Of a stretch of DNA of 64,000 nt, positions 10,362 to 21,710 are shown piece after piece (position 1 is the first letter of the stretch; every line of letters begins with the position of its first letter). The notes below the pieces were generated by a model. It worked only from the letters and a program-made list of their open reading frames with translations. It had not been told where the DNA came from and made no database searches. Both the position numbers and the translations under genes were made by a program. The stretch covers positions 188,549,851-188,613,850 of the forward strand of contig NC_133156.1 in the NCBI RefSeq assembly GCF_040802235.1, in the 5' to 3' direction. Source of the DNA: Manis javanica. Taxonomy: Eukaryota; Chordata; Mammalia; Pholidota; Manidae.

Positions 10362-10635
10362 GCAGCAGTGTCCAAGTGAAACAGAAGCCACATATACAAT
10401 TTTGTATTTTCCAGTAGCCAATTAAAAGAAAACAGATGAAATTAATTGTATTTTGCTTAAGCCAAAGTTTCCAAACTATTTTTACTTTTACATGCAATCA
10501 ATGTTAAATATATATTTTAACATTAGTTTTCAATATCTGGTGTATATTTTACAATGAAAGCACATTTTTCTTTGGATTAGCTTTATTTCAAGTGCCACAT
10601 GTGGCTAGTGGCTTCTGTACGGCACAAGATAGTTC
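10362..10635 (+). mobile_element. hAT-Charlie non-autonomous DNA element
   Basis: It opens 'agcagtgtccaagtg' and closes 'tgtggctagtggcttctgta' with 'cggcac', matching the ends of a common mammalian hAT MER family. The same family recurs at 56435-56600. It is an immobile relic. Confidence 0.65.
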
Positions 10636-10639
10636 TAGA

Positions 10640-11680
10640 AGATAATACTGTATTTCATGTACTTAAATAGCTTGCTAACAGAATCAGACTTATTTTAAAA
10701 CAGCATGGCATTAAGCAATTTTAACCTTTTATTAAACAAGGACATGTCTCACATTTAAACCTTTCAAAAAATTTCAAATTAAGCAAATGTTCCACATTGC
10801 TGAAATGCCCAAATTGAAATAAAAATTCAGGTAAACAATTTTAAAACTGCATTTTTACTGAGCATCCTGAGGAGATTACAGGAAGATGGGTACTCTCAAA
10901 CACTGCTAATGGGAGTAATTTTATTACAACCTCTTGGAAAGCAATTGCTTTCCCTTTGTTTTAGCAAGTCTACTTCTGAGACTCAGTCCCATGGAATCAA
11001 CCAAGACAAATTCAAGGATTTATGTACAAACTTGTTCATTGAGATACATTCATGTATGTGTATGTATGATACTCATATATCCATAGAAAAGAAAAAACAC
11101 TGAATGTAAACCAAAATGTTTACAGTTACCTCCCTGTAGTGTAATGATTAGTGATATATTTCTTCTGTTGTTGCTTAAAATACACATGTATTGAGCGCTA
11201 CTTTGTGCCAGGCATTTAAAACAGCTGGGTCCCTGACATCCAAGGGCATGCCCACTTTCTTTATACTGCTTTACATTTCCCAAATATTCTACAGTAAGTA
11301 TATTATCCTTTCATACTTTTAATAACCAGAAAAATACAATACAGAGTAGATGCTGATTTGGGCAAATCAGCTGTAAAGGGACATTTTCTGGTCAATTAGG
11401 GAAGAATTTGAATACAGCCCTGAATATGATTTTACATGAAAATTTCCTGAAATGGTAAGAGGAATCTAGCTGTCTAAAACAAAACCTACAAAATGGTCTA
11501 TACAGTAAGATTTCATTTTGGTAAAAAGTGCACACATATAAATACATAAGAAAATTGAGTGGAAAGATATGTACTCAACTGTTAACAGTGGGGAATACTG
11601 GGTAGCAAGAATGTGATTATTTTTCTTGCGTATGTTCTACAATGCTCTGGTAATAAAAGACTATTTTTTAAAATTAATAG
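10640..11680. other. Unannotated AT-rich sequence
   Basis: There is a short MIR/L2-like piece near 11180-11225 ('tattgagcgctactttgtgc'). Otherwise nothing was recognised. Open frames at 10909-11103 and 11050-11283 lack coding features. Confidence 0.35.
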
Positions 11681-11684
11681 ATAC

Positions 11685-12160
11685 ACACATCCCCTATTTA
11701 CTGAGCATCTACTATATACAAAACTGTGCTAGGTTCCAAGAGGCCGAACTGAGTAAAGGTGTCATAACCTTAAAGAAACTTGTAATTAGGGGGAACAACA
11801 CAAGAAAAACAGTAGAAGTGATTAATGCAAGGCAGAATATAAACGACAAATGAGTAAAATGTGATTACAACGATTCTAAGAAAAAGATCTCACTTGACTG
11901 GGAAGAGGAAGAATGGTGAAAATGAGAAAAAAGCTTCATGAAGGAGAGAGAATTTGAAATGGGAAGTATTGTCATGGAGAGGAAACAGCTGGCACTAAAA
12001 ATAAAGCGTGGGGCAACTGTCAAAACCAGTAAAACACATAATACAAGTTTGGTCAGAATGTAGGATACATGAAGAAGGTAGGCAGTATGCTGGGAAAGTA
12101 GGCTGTGAGGGCCTTGAATTTTCAGGAGGGAGTACCTTTGTAAGTTTTTTGAATTTAGCA
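11685..12160 (-). repeat. L2 LINE 3' part
   Basis: The reverse L2 end reads 'ctatttactgagcatctact', then 'tgtgctaggttcc', an 'acttgtaattag' line and later 'gtgagggccttgaattt'. It is diverged. Confidence 0.55.
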
Positions 12161-12279
12161 AACAAATTAAAAGAGGTACCAATTCAAGAAACTGTCCTAC
12201 CACTTTTCATCACTACTTCTTGTACCATCTTTGTTCAAGCCATTACTATCTCTTGGCTGTATCATTGAAACCACCTCCT

Positions 12280-12905
12280 AATGGAATCTTCCTGCTTCCA
12301 CTCATGCGCTTCTATAGTTTTCTGTCAGCAGCCAAACAGAGCCTTTTAAAACATAAGATTATATCACATCACTTAAAAACCTGCAATGGCTTCCTATCTC
12401 ACACAGTGAGGGGAAAAAAAGCCAGTCATTTCAATTACTACAAAGTTCTACCACACTGTTCTCTTACTCTCTAACTCTTGGGGCACATATACTACTTTTC
12501 CATTTGCAATTTTAAAAAATATTCCAGGCATATTTCTGCCTCTACCACTCTTTCCACTCTCTTCACTTCCTTGTCTTCTCTGACCCCACGCTACAAAACA
12601 GCAAGCCCCCACAACCTCCCACTCCTGGCTCAGAGTCAGAAAACCTATACTACCCCATGTCCCAAAACTGGCTCTATTTTTCTCTATGATACTTAACATC
12701 TTCTGTCATCTCTCTATTTTGTCTATTCCCATACACATACACAAACAGGCCTGTGTGCACACACACACAAACAAGTGCAAGAAACTGAAGCTCTAGGAAG
12801 GCTATTTTTTTTTTATTTGTTCATTTCAGTATTCTCAGCACTTAGAACAGAGCCTGACATATTTCAAGTGCTCAATAAGTATTTGCTGTATGAATGAAAG
12901 AAGAG
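12280..12905 (+). repeat. L2 LINE including 3' end
   Basis: 'aaaacctgcaatggcttcct' early and 'agtgctcaataagtatttgc' with 'tgtatgaatgaa' at the end are diagnostic of L2. Open frames on both strands here arise from the repeat. Confidence 0.75.
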
Positions 12906-13222
12906 AATACCATGGTGTTAGTAGATATTTGGTTGAAATGGTTTGTGGCATATTGTAAGTATTTACAGGAACAGGACCTACAATGAATTTATTCCAATTT
13001 ACTAATTCATTTTCCTCTGAGAACTACTCACCAAAATAGTGTTTGTAAATTAAACTTTGAGCACTGAGACAACCATTAATTTATTGTCAATTTTTCTCTG
13101 CAAGGTTTACTCAAGTTTCTTGGAATAGGGGTGGTGGTAACTGAAGAATGACAGGATGAAGTCTTAAATATCCTTTGTTCCTTCTTTTTCACCTCTCCCA
13201 AACTAATGAATATACTTTAACT

Positions 13223-13300
13223 CCCTGCTTCCTCCCCACTGTATAGTTTTTCTTCTTTTTTCCCCTGCTTCCTCCACACTGTATAGTTTCTTTTTCTTTT
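13223..13300. repeat. Tandem duplication, 40-bp unit, two copies
   Basis: Units at 13223-13262 and 13263-13300 both read CCCTGCTTCCTCC(C/A)CACTG followed by TATAGTTT and a T/C-rich tail. They differ at a few bases. Confidence 0.85.
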
Positions 13301-13604
13301 CTCCAAGGAGTAGGTCTAATCCAGACCTATGAGCCCCTATACCAGAGTTAGGACAGAAACAGAAACTAGGAATTTGATACAGGGCTGCTGAGATGGCTGG
13401 CAGCAATTAGAGAGGAGCCCAGGCACAGAAGTTACTGCAGAGGAACCTAAAGAGAGCAAGAGTTCTCAATTCAAGTATTTTCAATCAGAAGCTCCTTGTA
13501 TTTTATACAGGAAGTCAACACAAAAATGATACTAACTCCTTCCTGTCCCCTAATTTAAAAATATACAATGCTAAAAGACAGAGTGATACTTTATAAATGA
13601 GAAA

Positions 13605-13960
13605 CCTGAACTTTTTATTATGATTTCAAATTTATAACAAAGTTTAGGAAAAAAAAATATATAATGAATGATCATATACCCACCACCTACTTGTGTTAGA
13701 TCTTTCACAAATCTGCTTCACAATTATTTTAAAGACAGTAAAGCCATGGTTGAAAAATCATGGGCCCTTCCTATATCCTTTAGCCCTCTCCAGTTCTCCA
13801 GATGTAACTTTTATTCTGATTTGGTGTTCATCATTCCAAAGCATGTTTCCATACTTTTGCTACATATTCCACTATTCCCAGAAAATACACTGTATAATTT
13901 TGCATATTTTAAAAGCAATATAAAAAAACTATGTAAATATCATAAATAAAACTATCATAC
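13605..13960 (-). repeat. Old L1 fragment
   Basis: 'catatacccaccacctac' and 'cattccaaagcatgtttcc' fit an old L1M-type 3' region. Family and orientation are uncertain. Confidence 0.4.
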
Positions 13961-13961
13961 A

Positions 13962-14130
13962 ATTTCCTGGCTCTGCCACCAGCTGTTTGACATCAGGTAA
14001 GTTACTTAATATCTCTGTGCCTCAGTTTCCTCTGAAAAATGGGGATAATACCACCTAGTAGCTTAGAGGGTGGTTGTGAGGATTAAATGAGTTAATATCA
14101 ATCACTTAGACAAGTATCTCGATCACAGTA
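13962..14130 (+). repeat. MIR SINE
   Basis: 'ctggctctgccaccagctgt', 'gtgcctcagtttcctctg', 'aaaatggggataataccac' and 'gtgaggattaaatgagttaa' follow the MIR consensus in order. Confidence 0.9.
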
Positions 14131-15715
14131 TCAGTGTAATTATCACAGTTGTGAAAGGACTGTGATCATATATATAGATATGTACACACACACACACTGA
14201 TTAACTACCAAAATTATGTGCCATATATTTTTAAACTGCATAAAAACTAGAAATATTTATGAAGTTCAGGCTGGTAAGGTTCACCAGCCTACTTAAAGAG
14301 GAATTGAAAGTGCTAAGCTTAGTTTCTGTTTTTTAACTTACAAATTGTAGGTAACATTAAATGAAAATATTTGATTCTAATAATTTATGACTGTTTAAAA
14401 ACAGTTAAATACTTAAAGGCCCTCTTTTATGAGTGTGGGGGGGGTTGGATTGAAGAGTAATCCCTCAATGAGATGCTATACAGACTTTTTACACTGTTAA
14501 GGGAGGCACTTTAGATTTCACACAAAATAAAACATTGATACTCAAACTTCACTACTTTTCTGGACTAGTTTTTAAGTAACTGTAAGCAGAACGAATTAAA
14601 ACTTAAAATGATGCTTTATAATAGGATTCACATAGATTACAAGACTTCTAAAGGCAACTGGATTCTGCAAAATTTATCAATGCATTATGGACATATTTTT
14701 GTCTTGATGTAGGATTTTTATAATAGTCTCTAGGTCAAAAGATCAGAAAACATCAGAACTTAAATGCCCTACATATTATGGTGAATTCCAGTGATTTCTT
14801 TCATGGGCTTTTTAAAGATTTTTAAATATATCTGTTCTTTGAAGATCAATTAATATATCTAACTGATAAATGGGAATTCAATCTTAAGAGCATTTACTAG
14901 GTGCCATTTACTGGGCTGGATATTGTATACAGGATCTGTCTTTTAATCATGTGAAATATCTTCATGGACAAATATTAGAAGGCTACTACAGAAACTTTGT
15001 TTAAACACACATACTATTACTACAAAAGCCAGTATTTAAGGCGGCAAAGCATATAATATGTGTATCAACTGTGAAAATTATATAAACACAGTAGTGCTGA
15101 ACACTTGTTTCCCCTAGAATTTAGCACATTATTTCTATGTATAAACTGCGAGCAACAAATAAATGTAACATCAAGGAAACTATCACCCTCTCCCACCCTC
15201 CAAAAAAAGCCAAACTTGAGTACAAAAATGTAGCCAGTGAAAAGGAAGATAAAGTTCAAAATTAAACTCCTTCTTTTCTTCTCCTAAAGTGAGAACTTTG
15301 AAACGGAATCATTGCTTTTGTTTCATTCGTTCCCCCACCCCCGCCCACCAGAAAAATATTTACTAGCAAGAGTTAGTCCTTCCCTATGTCCCAACAGAAG
15401 AAAATTCAATAGGAGAATCTCAAGCTATAACTTGCATTCATCAACAGGAGAAAAACCTAGCCATTCTCAGTACTTTCCTAATGAAGAAAGTAACCTACCG
15501 TCTTTCACCCGATACTCTGTCCCTTGCCCAAGCAGGATGCAGCACCTGCCAAATTGGGCGCTGAAGGAATGACGGTCCAACTTTCGAACGCAATCTGGGA
15601 AGAAGACTCAGATTATTTCGTGAGGAGAGCAAGAAGGGAGCAGAAAAGGTCCTCTCAGGAAGGACGCATGAGCTTCAGGGCTCTCCTGTCTGTTGGAGGA
15701 TTCAAAATCCTCTTA
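14131..15715. other. Unannotated intronic sequence before the CpG island
   Basis: It contains a short CA repeat (14181-14198) and otherwise AT-rich single-copy-looking sequence. GC rises from about 15500. No splice-flanked minus-strand exon could be supported. Confidence 0.4.
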
Positions 15716-16189
15716 CTTTAGAGACTCTTGGAAGCAGCACACGCCGGTAGCGGCCGGCCGCGGGCCTGGGCGAAGCAGTGTTTACACCTGTCACGAGGGA
15801 GGCGGAGGCAAGGAGAAAGAGGAAGCCGACCAGAGCCCCAAACTTCTCAACAGCTCCCGGGAGGGAGCGGCCGGCGCGAAGCTGTGGGCAGCAGGAGGCG
15901 GAGAGGCAGGGGAGGCGGCGGCAGGGAGGTGGGAAGGGCTCACACTTCCACCACCCGTGCCCGGGAAGGCGAGAAGGGCGCCGTCGCCGGCGTCCCCACA
16001 CCCGCCGCGGAAGAAGGCAGAGCCCAAGCCCAGAGCCCGCAGGCCCGCAGAGCCGGCACCGGCCGCGCAGTCCCCGGCTCCGCAGCAGGCAGGTGGTCTC
16101 CGCTCGGGCGAGGGTCTGGCCTCCAGGTTGGGCCGGGTCCCCGCACCTTCGCCTCCCCGCATCTTGGGGAAAGGAGTGGTGGCGCTTAC

Positions 16190-16220
16190 CTGTCTCGTTC
16201 AGGGCGGCCGCGATGGGCAT
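16190..16220 (-). CDS. Exon 1 coding part of an unrecognised gene
   Basis: On the minus strand an ATG at 16220-16218 opens 10 codons plus one base (MPIAAALNET and a G), and then CAG|GTAAGC gives a consensus donor (intron starts at 16189). The context GAGCCATGC has G at -3, so it is an acceptable start. The intron therefore has phase 1. The gene runs leftward; no second exon was identified between 1 and 16189, so exon 2 may lie beyond the left edge. I do not recognise the protein from eleven residues and give no function. If this ATG is not the start, the exon would be 5'UTR only. Confidence 0.55.
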
Positions 16221-16317
16221 GGCTCAGGGGCCCGAGGAGGAACTGTCTCCCCGGGCAAGGACCTGCTAGTCCGACGCGGAGCTGGCGAGAGCGGAAGGCA
16301 GGCTGCTCACTGCCTTG

Positions 16318-16335
16318 TCAGCCAAGCAGCGCCAT
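16318..16335 (-). promoter_or_regulatory. Short upstream ORF in the 5' leader
   Basis: ATG GCG CTG CTT GGC TGA (five codons and a stop) ends about 98 nt before the main ATG. If the transcript starts right of 16335, it could reduce or condition translation of the main frame. A longer upstream frame also begins near 16380 and stops at 16266. Confidence 0.4.
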
Positions 16336-16398
16336 GGACGCCCACCCGGAGTTTCAGTGCTGCCGCGGGACCCCCATCCCATTACCCTCCGCCCTCTT

Positions 16399-16447
16399 CC
16401 GCCGCCGCCGCCACCGCCGCCGCCTCCTCCACCTCCTCCTCCGCGGA
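16399..16447 (-). repeat. GGC/GGA triplet tract in the promoter or 5'UTR
   Basis: On the plus strand this is a run of CCG with one CCA, then TCC/ACC triplets. On the minus, transcribed strand it is GGA then GGC repeats, with G-runs able to form G-quadruplexes. Such tracts vary in length between individuals. Confidence 0.8.
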
Positions 16448-16507
16448 GACCCCCCGCCCACTCCACACACTCTCCCATCATACAGCGGGGGAACCGCTGC
16501 CGCCGAC

Positions 16508-16520
16508 ACGTCACTTCCGG
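16508..16520 (-). promoter_or_regulatory. ETS/CRE composite site
   Basis: On the minus strand it reads CCGGAAGTGACGT: an ETS core (CCGGAAGT) fused to a CRE half-site (TGACGT). This composite is common in CpG-island promoters bound by ETS factors and CREB/ATF. Binding is inferred. Confidence 0.65.
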
Positions 16521-16611
16521 GCGCAGGTGGCTAGGTCGCGGCCGAACGCTGGTGGTGCAGAGGGTGGGGGAGGACATTCCAGGGGAAGGAGTGTCACAGA
16601 ATCTTACCCCA

Positions 16612-16621
16612 GCGCAGGCGC
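16612..16621. promoter_or_regulatory. NRF1-like site
   Basis: GCGCAGGCGC differs at one position from the palindromic NRF1 core GCGCATGCGC. It lies between the ETS/CRE and YY1 sites. Confidence 0.4.
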
Positions 16622-16637
16622 CTTCGCACAAAACCCG

Positions 16638-16648
16638 GCCGCCATTTT
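16638..16648 (-). promoter_or_regulatory. YY1 site
   Basis: On the minus strand it reads AAAATGGCGGC. YY1 sites in this orientation usually lie close to, and just downstream of, transcription starts, so a minus-strand start near 16650-16680 is suggested. An ETS-like GGAAGT also occurs on the minus strand near 16680. Confidence 0.6.
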
Positions 16649-17802
16649 GGGTGCGGGCAAGCTGCCTTTTTTCTTTACTTCCTTTAGAGCCCGAGCTGTG
16701 GCGGATAAAGACGTTTCCGCATTCCGCCCCTAGCTGAGGCAGGGCTCCCGGCAGGGGACTGGTGCTGCCCCAGCAGTTTACGTTAACCGGCCATTTAGAA
16801 CCGAGATGCGTCTCTTGCTCTCCAAAAAAATAAAAAATTGCAAAGGTTTTGAACTGCATAACCGTATCTTTATCAAAATCCTACTGGAGAGCGCTTGCCA
16901 GCTTGCCCTCTTCTCCCCGAAAAACAACTTTTCTTTCACAGTCCAAGTCCCTTTCTCTTTAAGCTGACAGAAAAGAAGCTGATATTTAACAAATAACAAA
17001 GAAGAGATTATTACAACTCAAACTTCAGATGGGAATCAAGAGGAAAACACCCGCCGATCTGACAAATCATCTTCGGTACCAACACCAACAAAAATAATTG
17101 GGGAGTTTGCTAACGGATGGAGACGGTAATTTTTCATAGATGCTGTGAACAGATGATGAAACTGAAGAAATCAATTTCTGTATTTCTCTAACAGGGGTCA
17201 TAACAGATTCTGCCATAAGCCTTAATCAGTTGATCGTCTGCGTTTTCATTATCGTTCCCCTCCGTTACCATGAAAAGCTCTTAGACCACCAGCCACTGTA
17301 AAAATCAGACTACAAGGATTATTGTTACTGTCCGGGATGATGAGCCCAGGGTCCTACCCAGCAAATCATGAGCCCTACCAGGGGCTCATTCCTCTCACTT
17401 TAGCCAAACCTGCACCAGTATTTGAATAACTTATAAAATAGTTCCAAAGCAGCGAAACTCGGCAGCTACTCAAAGAAACAAGAATGGGCAACACCCTTTC
17501 AGCCGCAGAAAGGTGTCCACTCACTTGAGTGGAGGAATTATACAAATCCGGGGAAAGATAAGGACAAAAGCAATTCATCACGGTTTATCCCGCCTCTGCA
17601 ACGTTCTGGACAAATTAACTTGGAGCGCTAAAATAGACCCGCATTCATCTCTTTACAGCTGAATTCTGTAAGGGTTACGGAGCCTGCATCACTTTAAATT
17701 GGAGTGCCAGTCGCTTTGTAATGGTGCTGGATTTTTTTGTTATTGCTGTTGCTAAAGCAAGAAAAATCCATATGGCTCGTGAAATTTATTCCTATTGTAG
17801 TT

Positions 17803-17817
17803 CGCCCCCTGCTGGTT
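17803..17817 (-). promoter_or_regulatory. CTCF-like motif
   Basis: On the minus strand it reads AACCAGCAGGGGGCG, close to the core CTCF motif CCAGCAGGGGGCGC. It lies about 1 kb outside the CpG island. Confidence 0.6.
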
Positions 17818-17891
17818 TCAGCTCCCGTACAAGCTTGAATATATGTCACTCTACGTGTTTATTGACCAGAAATGAAAGAACCAAAAATATT

Positions 17892-17937
17892 TGTGTGTGT
17901 GTGTGTGTGTGTGTGTGCACGCGCGCGGAGAAACTGG
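17892..17937. repeat. TG microsatellite running into CGCGCG
   Basis: About 18 TG units are followed by CACGCGCGCG. Alternating purine-pyrimidine of this kind can adopt Z-DNA. Another such tract lies at 37403-37432. Confidence 0.9.
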
Positions 17938-18659
17938 AAATGAATTAGTTTTGACGACACGTGCTTGTTTTGATAGCTCTTCTAAACAAATTAGGATAAG
18001 AACATACTACAAAATCCTAAAGCAGACGCTCTACCAAGAAAGTGTTTAAAATGAAATAATGAATCTAAGCCTCAAAACATTAAAAAGAAAACCCTGGTTG
18101 TGGAGAAATATCTTCCTGATTTCATATATTACTTGATTACAAAAAGATGATTTTTGTCAGATAAATGCAGAAGGCAAATTCTATTTGCTTGAGGACAATT
18201 CAGAAATCAGCGCCCAACTTTGTAATATATGGAAATTGAGTAGCTATTTGGCCATCTGACTTGTGAGTGTAACCAACAAATTTGTAATTGTTAATTTCAC
18301 AGGTAATTTTGAAGACAGTTTTGCAATGCTTATGAAATTGTATTATAAAAGGGAAGTATTCTAAATGTTTTTAAGGTGATGAATCTGGGGGAAATATACA
18401 TACTAAAATTCATTGCATTTGAATCCAATGATAGTATTATTTGGCTTTTTTTTAAACTATGACTATAAATATATTGCCTAAGATTTGTATTAGGAAAAAC
18501 AAAAAAAGACCAGTTATCATATGATGTATTACTTGCAGTTTCTTCTCCTGTACAGACTTCGTAGAAAGTTGTAATCATAATGTAAGTCGATTTTGTATCC
18601 CTTTTTCCATGTAGTATTATAGTATTGTGTGTGAGCATTTCTTCCTATCCCTTAATATC

Positions 18660-18935
18660 ATATAAAACCTTAATTTTGATTGCCTACATAGTATTTGGGT
18701 GGACAGACCATGGTTTATCCGTTATGCTATTAGTGGATATTTTCTACTATTACAAATAATACTGTAATGAAAATTTTGCACATATGGCTTTGTCCAATTT
18801 TAGGAATTTTTTTCTCAATAAAAAAAATGATTGAGCCAAAAGACTATGAATATTTTATTTATCTATAAAAGTCTATACCAGTTTACAATGTTATCCTTAT
18901 ATGGGAATGTATCAGTTGTACCACCTCCTCACCAG
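18660..18935 (-). repeat. Old L1 fragment
   Basis: 'attacaaataatactgtaat' and 'ttgtaccacctcctcaccag' with 'cagtgg' fit the reverse of the end of L1 ORF2. Confidence 0.5.
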
Positions 18936-19069
18936 CAGTGGATAATTAAAAGGAAAAAAAAAGATAGAATTGTTCTTTATAGACTAAATGTTGAAAGGAA
19001 CTTAACTCATATTGTATAAGAAATCAACAAACAAGCACAAAACCCCAGAATATGGAAAAGCAGGATATG

Positions 19070-19195
19070 TAGATCTGGTTCTATGAATGGACTCTATTCT
19101 ATTATCACTATGATTTTGTTTAAATTACTTAACTGCTCTGGACCTCAGTCTTCTCATATGTCAGATGAGAGAGTAAAACTAGATCACAGGTTCTC
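19070..19195 (+). repeat. MIR fragment
   Basis: 'tctggacctcagtcttctca' with 'gatgagagagtaaaactaga' resembles the central MIR region. It is diverged. Confidence 0.45.
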
Positions 19196-19794
19196 AAGTC
19201 TTAGAACAAGCAACTATTCAGTGCATCTATCTCTTTGAGAATATGGTCAAAGATTTGGCCTGTTCTGCAGAAAATGTTCATCCCTCAGATGCTCAAATTT
19301 CTTAGGCCTCCCAAAGCTTATTCATGGGAGCGTAATCTATAAACCTACACCAGATAATCTCCAAGGTCCTTTCCATATCTAAACATTTTCCTATGGTATA
19401 AACCAGTAAACACTTTATGGCTAAATAACATTTTTTAGTAGATAAATTGTGATATATTTATAGATGGATTATTATTCAGCACTTAAACTAGAGCTATAGT
19501 TGTCAATATAGTTAGATTATAAAAGCAAAAGTGAAAAGTTTCAGAATGAATAAAATAAGACATGAATTTTATAATGTATGTGACTTTAAGAAACAAACCA
19601 ATACATTATTATTTATGGATATACCTTTGTTATAGTATAAAAATATGAACTGGAGTGATATACACAAAATTCATTAGGGGCTAGTATGGGATGGGTCAGA
19701 AAGCACTGAAGAGGAATTTGAATTTATCTGTAATTGCAGTGTTTTATGTTTTAAAAAAAATCTGAAGTAAATGTAACAAACCATTTACTTTTTT

Positions 19795-19890
19795 CTCATT
19801 TTTTCAGTTTTATTGAGATATAATTGACAAATAAAATTTGTATATAAGGTATACAACCTGATATTTTGATCAAATCATTTACATTTAATT
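19795..19890 (+). repeat. Old L1 3' end
   Basis: 'ttttattgagatataattga' and 'aaggtatacaacctgatatt' match the 3' region of L1M-type elements. Confidence 0.65.
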
Positions 19891-20079
19891 TGAGGGAGAA
19901 GGTGCATGTGTTCTGTTACATAATTCTCTGACATGTTCTGTATTCATTTTTTCATGGTTAAAAAACAACTTTTTTAACTTTTTCAGAACCAGTTGATTTA
20001 AAACCATGAACTGTGAAAAGCATCCTAGAGATTTCTGATATATTAATATATATCTGTCTTTATGTGGTAGTAGGATCCA

Positions 20080-20205
20080 AGGAAATGTGGCAGAGAGTTA
20101 CATACATGAGGGCAGAGATTCCTGTCTTACTCATTTCTATATTCCCAGCTTCAAGGACATTGCCTGGTATGTGGTTGATGACAATAATTGTTGAACAAGA
20201 GAATG
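20080..20205 (+). repeat. L2 3' end
   Basis: 'gagggcagagattcctgtct' and 'tatattcccagcttc', followed by 'gcctggtatgtggttgatga', follow the L2 terminus. The 69-codon frame here is a repeat product. Confidence 0.65.
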
Positions 20206-20369
20206 ACATTCTCTTGAATTAGTGGAATGAGCATTTCCAGAAACAAAATTTAAAAAATAGTTAATTGTTTATAGCTTTGTTGAGCTTTCCTATTTATCAT
20301 GTTCTTCAGTGGTTTTATAGCCTATCCTCTATCCTTGATTATTTTAGTAATTTGTCTTAAAATTTATTG

Positions 20370-20485
20370 AATAGTGTTATATGCACTCAGCATTGTACTG
20401 AGGGACTACAAAGAAATAGGCCTTTATTCTCACCCATAAACAAAAGAGTTCACAGTCTAGGTAGGGAGACAAGACCAATATACTT
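20370..20485 (-). repeat. L2 3' end
   Basis: 'cactcagcattgtactgag' with 'agttcacagtctaggtaggg' fits the reverse of the L2 end. Confidence 0.5.
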
Positions 20486-20489
20486 GAAA

Positions 20490-21260
20490 CAATTGCCACC
20501 TTCAAACTTCTGATTCTATAAAATGGAGAACAAATAAACTCTGAGCTGAATAGGACAAACAATAAAAGTAACTGGAGTTCAGAGAAGATCTATAGGAATA
20601 GTTGGGAAATGCTTCACTTCAGATACGTGTTTGCCCCACTATATCTGATTGGTTCTACTGGGGGGTACTTCAGACTCCTCCATGCCCAGCACATCAGGCC
20701 CTGCCCCTCTACAGCACCCAGCCTTCTTTCCTAGAGTGTTCAGTGAGTTTCTCTGAACTTTATGCTGTTTCAGTGAAGTGTACTTTGTCCAGGTACTGTT
20801 CTCATGCTGCAACTCCTGAATTCTCTCAACCTTTGAAGCCTAAGATCTCATACCTTACTTAAAGAATTTAAGAATAATCCTCTCATTGTTATTTCTCAGA
20901 GGCCCACCGCTGTGTTCCTCCACATTTTAAGCATGGTCCATGTTCTCTTGACTCCAAAGCCAGGTCTCTGCAATCCTCATGACTAGCCTTTCTTCTCATC
21001 TTTGGTCAGGCCAAGTAGCAGCAGCCCCATGAAGACCACCAGTGGGAACTTCCCTGTGCTCCCTGGAAACTTTAACCAGATCAATACTGTTGAGCTGAGC
21101 TTATAGCTGATTAGCCCTTCAGGGCTGCTCCCCGCTGAGAACTAACACTCCTTCAAGACTGCCCCTCATACTCCTCTGCTGCTTTGAAGCTCAGTACTGG
21201 CACAGGCCTGGGATGCCAACATTCTGGCAGCTGCTCCCTGTTGTCAGAAAAAGAGGCAAC
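20490..21260. other. Unannotated sequence
   Basis: A pyrimidine-rich stretch with open frame 20602-20862 has no recognisable domain. No repeat was named with confidence. Confidence 0.3.
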
Positions 21261-21264
21261 TTGG

Positions 21265-21440
21265 TGTATGGACAGAGAATTAGATTTAAAGCGGGACAGA
21301 CCCAGGTCAGAACTTTAGCAACATCATAGAACCTTGTGGAGAACTTTCCTCAGCTGTAAAAATCAAGGTAGTGCCCCAACCTCACAGAGCTCTATGCACA
21401 TGAGATGAAATAATAATATATGTAAGAGATTCCAACATGG
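21265..21440 (+). repeat. MIR SINE
   Basis: 'tttcctcagctgtaaaaatc' and 'caacctcacagagctctatg', then 'gagatgaaataata', follow MIR in order. Confidence 0.7.
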
Positions 21441-21484
21441 AGTCTGGTGTTAGTCCCTTAATAGAAACCCCTACTCATCCTTGC

Positions 21485-21710
21485 CCCCCAGCAGTGATTC
21501 TCTCCATACCCCACCAGCCCTGACATTTGGCAATGTTCAGAGAAACTTTTGGTTGTCACAGCTAGGGTGGGCTGCTACTAGCATATAGTGGGTAGAGGCC
21601 AGGGATGCCACCAAACACCCTACAGGCAGAGGATAGCCCCCATAACAAAGAATTATTCAGCCCCAAATGTCAGTGCCAAGGTTGAGAGTCCTGCTCCAGA
21701 CTACGCTGAA
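21485..21710 (+). mobile_element. hAT-Charlie element, MER20/MER5 class
   Basis: 'tgacatttggcaatgttcag', 'tggttgtcacagctagggtg', 'agtgggtagaggccaggg' and 'aaagaattattcagcccc' match a very common mammalian hAT MER family. It starts near 'cagtgattct' and ends near 'ggttgagagtcctg', preserving imperfect terminal repeats. Confidence 0.85.

Larger units (their letters stand above)
15720..16770. promoter_or_regulatory. CpG island promoter
   Basis: About 1 kb of dense CpG and GC-rich sequence stands out sharply from AT-rich flanks. It contains exon 1 of the minus-strand gene and no TATA box near the likely start region, which is the pattern of a broadly expressed gene. Long open frames on both strands here (up to 346 codons) follow from the lack of stop codons in GC-rich DNA and are not genes. 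Divergent transcription to the right is possible but no plus-strand exon was found. Confidence 0.88.
16771..18655. other. Region right of the promoter, mostly unidentified
   Basis: No young repeat is seen. A CTCF-like motif and a TG repeat lie inside it. The sequence looks single-copy and could hold promoter-proximal regulatory DNA. Open frames (for example 17721-17948) cross the TG repeat and are not convincing. Confidence 0.4.

Noticed and set aside
13962-14130. tRNA-like gene
   Set aside because: The text is the core and 3' part of a MIR, an old tRNA-derived SINE; no intact tRNA fold or A/B-box pair is seen.
15693-16733. 346-codon plus-strand frame and several overlapping frames on both strands in the CpG island
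   Set aside because: GC-rich DNA lacks stop codons by composition. The frames overlap on all strands, are Pro/Arg/Gly-rich without domains, and one crosses a consensus donor on the other strand.
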